DNA from: Burkholderiales bacterium
GTDB taxonomy: Bacteria > Pseudomonadota > Gammaproteobacteria > Burkholderiales > Burkholderiaceae_C
Direction of reading: 5' to 3'
DNA length: 8,085 bases
Assembly: GCA_025352345.1 (NCBI GenBank)
Contig: JANXTP010000063.1
Span: 1 to 8,085, forward strand
The position numbers and the translations under genes are program-made. The notes beneath the pieces were generated by a model. The model saw only the letters and a list, made by a program, of their open reading frames with translations. It ran no database searches and was not told where the DNA came from. Of this stretch, positions 6,797 to 8,085 are shown in pieces (the first letter of the stretch is position 1; every line of letters starts with the position of its first letter).

Positions 6797-8085
6797 ATGA
6801 GCGAGCCTGAACACGCGCGCCGCGCCGCCGAGTTGCGCGCGTTGCTGCAACAGCATGCGCACCGCTATTACGTGCTCGACACGCCGCAGATTCCTGATGC
6901 CGAATACGACCGGTTGTTCCAGGAGCTCGAAGCGATCGAGGCTGCATACCCGGAACTGCGCCGCGACGACTCACCGACGCAGCGGGTGGTCGGTGGTGTG
7001 CTCGACGGCTTCGTCGCGGTGCGGCATGCGGTGCCGATGCTGTCGATCCGCACCGAGACTGACACCGAACCCAGTGGCGCCGTCGCATTCGATGCGCGGG
7101 TGCGCCGCGAACTGGTCCTGACCGACGCCGATCCACCCATCGAATACGCCGCCGAATTGAAGTTCGACGGTTTGGCGATGAACCTGCGTTACGAAGCCGG
7201 CGTGCTGGCGCAGGCGGCCACACGCGGCGACGGCGAGACTGGCGAGGACGTGACGCAGAACATCCGGACGATTGCGCAGATTCCGCGCCGGTTGCACAGT
7301 GACGCGCCACCAGCAGTGCTCGAAGTGCGCGGCGAGGTCTATATCCGCCGCGAAGATTTCGAGGCGCTGAACGAGCGCCAGCGCGCGCTGATCGCGCAGG
7401 GCGCAAAGAACGAGAAGACCTTCGTCAACCCGCGCAACGCCGCCGCCGGTGCGGTCCGCCAGCTCGACCCGGCGATCGCCGCCAAGCGCCCGCTGAGCTT
7501 CTTTGCCTACGGCCTGGGCGAGGTGCAGGGCTGGGGCGTGGACAACAGCGCCTTGCCCACCACACACAGTGCGCTGCTGGACGGGCTGGCCACCTTCGGC
7601 CTGCCGGTCAGCACCGAGCGTTCGGTGGTCACGGGCGCCGAGGGGCTGGTCGGCTTCCATGCGGCGATTGGCGCCAAGCGCGATGCGCTGCCGTTCGACA
7701 TCGACGGCGTGGTCTACAAGGTCAACGACCGCGCACTGCAGCAGCGCCTGGGCTTTGTCACGCGCGAGCCGCGCTGGGCAGTGGCGCATAAGTATCCGGC
7801 GCAAGAGCAGATGACCCGACTGCTGGGCATCGACATCCAGGTCGGCCGCACCGGCAAGCTGACGCCGGTGGCGAAGCTGGCGCCGGTGTTTGTGGGCGGC
7901 ACGACTGTGAGCAACGCGACGCTGCACAACGAAGACGAAGTGCGGCGCAAGGATGTGCGCGTGGGCGACACCGTGATCGTGCGCCGCGCCGGCGATGTGA
8001 TCCCGCAGGTGGTGGGTGCGGTGCATGACCCCGCGGCAGCGGAAGGTGCACGCGGTGAGCCCTTCGACCTTTATCAACGCTTGGG
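6797..8085 (+). CDS. ligA: NAD+-dependent DNA ligase LigA (partial, 3' end missing)
   Basis: Seals nicks in duplex DNA during replication and repair, using NAD+ to form a ligase-AMP intermediate. I translated 429 codons from the ATG at 6797 to the edge without a stop; the family is about 670-700 residues. Visible parts: domain Ia with YYVLD and DAEYD (Tyr24, Asp34, Tyr37, Asp38; NMN-binding region); the adenylation domain with VPMLSI (79-84), Glu120, nucleophile Lys122 in LKFDG, ATRGDGETGED (141-151), EVRGEV (176-181), NPRNAAAGAVRQLD (211-224, Arg213 and Arg221), DIDGVVYKVN (301-310, Lys308) and HKYPAQEQ (Lys332). The OB fold begins with QVGRTGKLTPVA and reaches RRAGDVIPQVV (396-406). The zinc finger, helix-hairpin-helix and BRCT domains lie beyond the window. 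All catalytic residues that fall inside the window are intact. The start was chosen because an ATG at 6792 is out of frame and stops at once; no Shine-Dalgarno is visible, so translation may depend on coupling to zipA 30 bp upstream. Confidence 0.98.
   Translation, partial: MSEPEHARRAAELRALLQQHAHRYYVLDTPQIPDAEYDRLFQELEAIEAAYPELRRDDSPTQRVVGGVLDGFVAVRHAVPMLSIRTETDTEPSGAVAFDARVRRELVLTDADPPIEYAAELKFDGLAMNLRYEAGVLAQAATRGDGETGEDVTQNIRTIAQIPRRLHSDAPPAVLEVRGEVYIRREDFEALNERQRALIAQGAKNEKTFVNPRNAAAGAVRQLDPAIAAKRPLSFFAYGLGEVQGWGVDNSALPTTHSALLDGLATFGLPVSTERSVVTGAEGLVGFHAAIGAKRDALPFDIDGVVYKVNDRALQQRLGFVTREPRWAVAHKYPAQEQMTRLLGIDIQVGRTGKLTPVAKLAPVFVGGTTVSNATLHNEDEVRRKDVRVGDTVIVRRAGDVIPQVVGAVHDPAAAEGARGEPFDLYQRL

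Noticed and set aside
6792..6800. ATG at 6792 as the ligA start
   Set aside because: It is out of frame with ligA and reaches a stop after two codons; the ATG at 6797 opens the correct frame.

Overview
The window is GC-rich chromosomal DNA with G/C-biased third codon positions. It most likely comes from a betaproteobacterium of the order Burkholderiales. The evidence is a dedicated DapC aminotransferase next to DapD, an SMC-type condensin rather than MukB, the gene order smc-zipA-ligA, and a LigA variant (SIRTETD after VPML) that I associate with Burkholderiales. The genus cannot be fixed by reading alone. All five genes are core housekeeping genes; no mobile element, CRISPR array, tRNA, rRNA or obvious horizontally acquired segment is visible.

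Left part (1-1915, minus strand): dapC then dapD, two steps of the succinylase branch of lysine/diaminopimelate synthesis, read leftward and separated by 48 bp. dapD runs off the left edge after 218 codons. DapD makes N-succinyl-2-amino-6-ketopimelate and DapC transaminates it, so the two genes encode consecutive reactions supplying meso-diaminopimelate for peptidoglycan and lysine for protein.

Middle (1916-2126): a 211-bp divergent intergenic region. On the minus strand a promoter-like CTGACT-16-GATAAT sits so close to dapC that its transcript would begin at the ATG itself (possibly leaderless). On the plus strand an extended -10 (TGC TATGAT, 2017-2025) lies upstream of smc. It is followed almost at once by a perfect 17-bp palindrome/hairpin (2041-2057) that overlaps a six-codon upstream ORF.

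Right part (2127-8085, plus strand): smc, zipA and ligA, very probably one transcription unit (4-bp ATGA overlap, then a 30-bp gap). SMC is a complete chromosome-condensing ATPase. The second gene is a membrane-anchored ZipA-type FtsZ-binding protein with what looks like a second, partial copy of the ZipA fold. LigA is NAD+-dependent DNA ligase, cut by the right edge after 429 codons. The cluster links chromosome organisation, division-ring anchoring and replication ligation.

I found no convincing undescribed multi-gene system. The points most worth a second look are the architecture of the smc leader, the possible leaderless dapC mRNA, and the apparent domain duplication in the ZipA-like protein.
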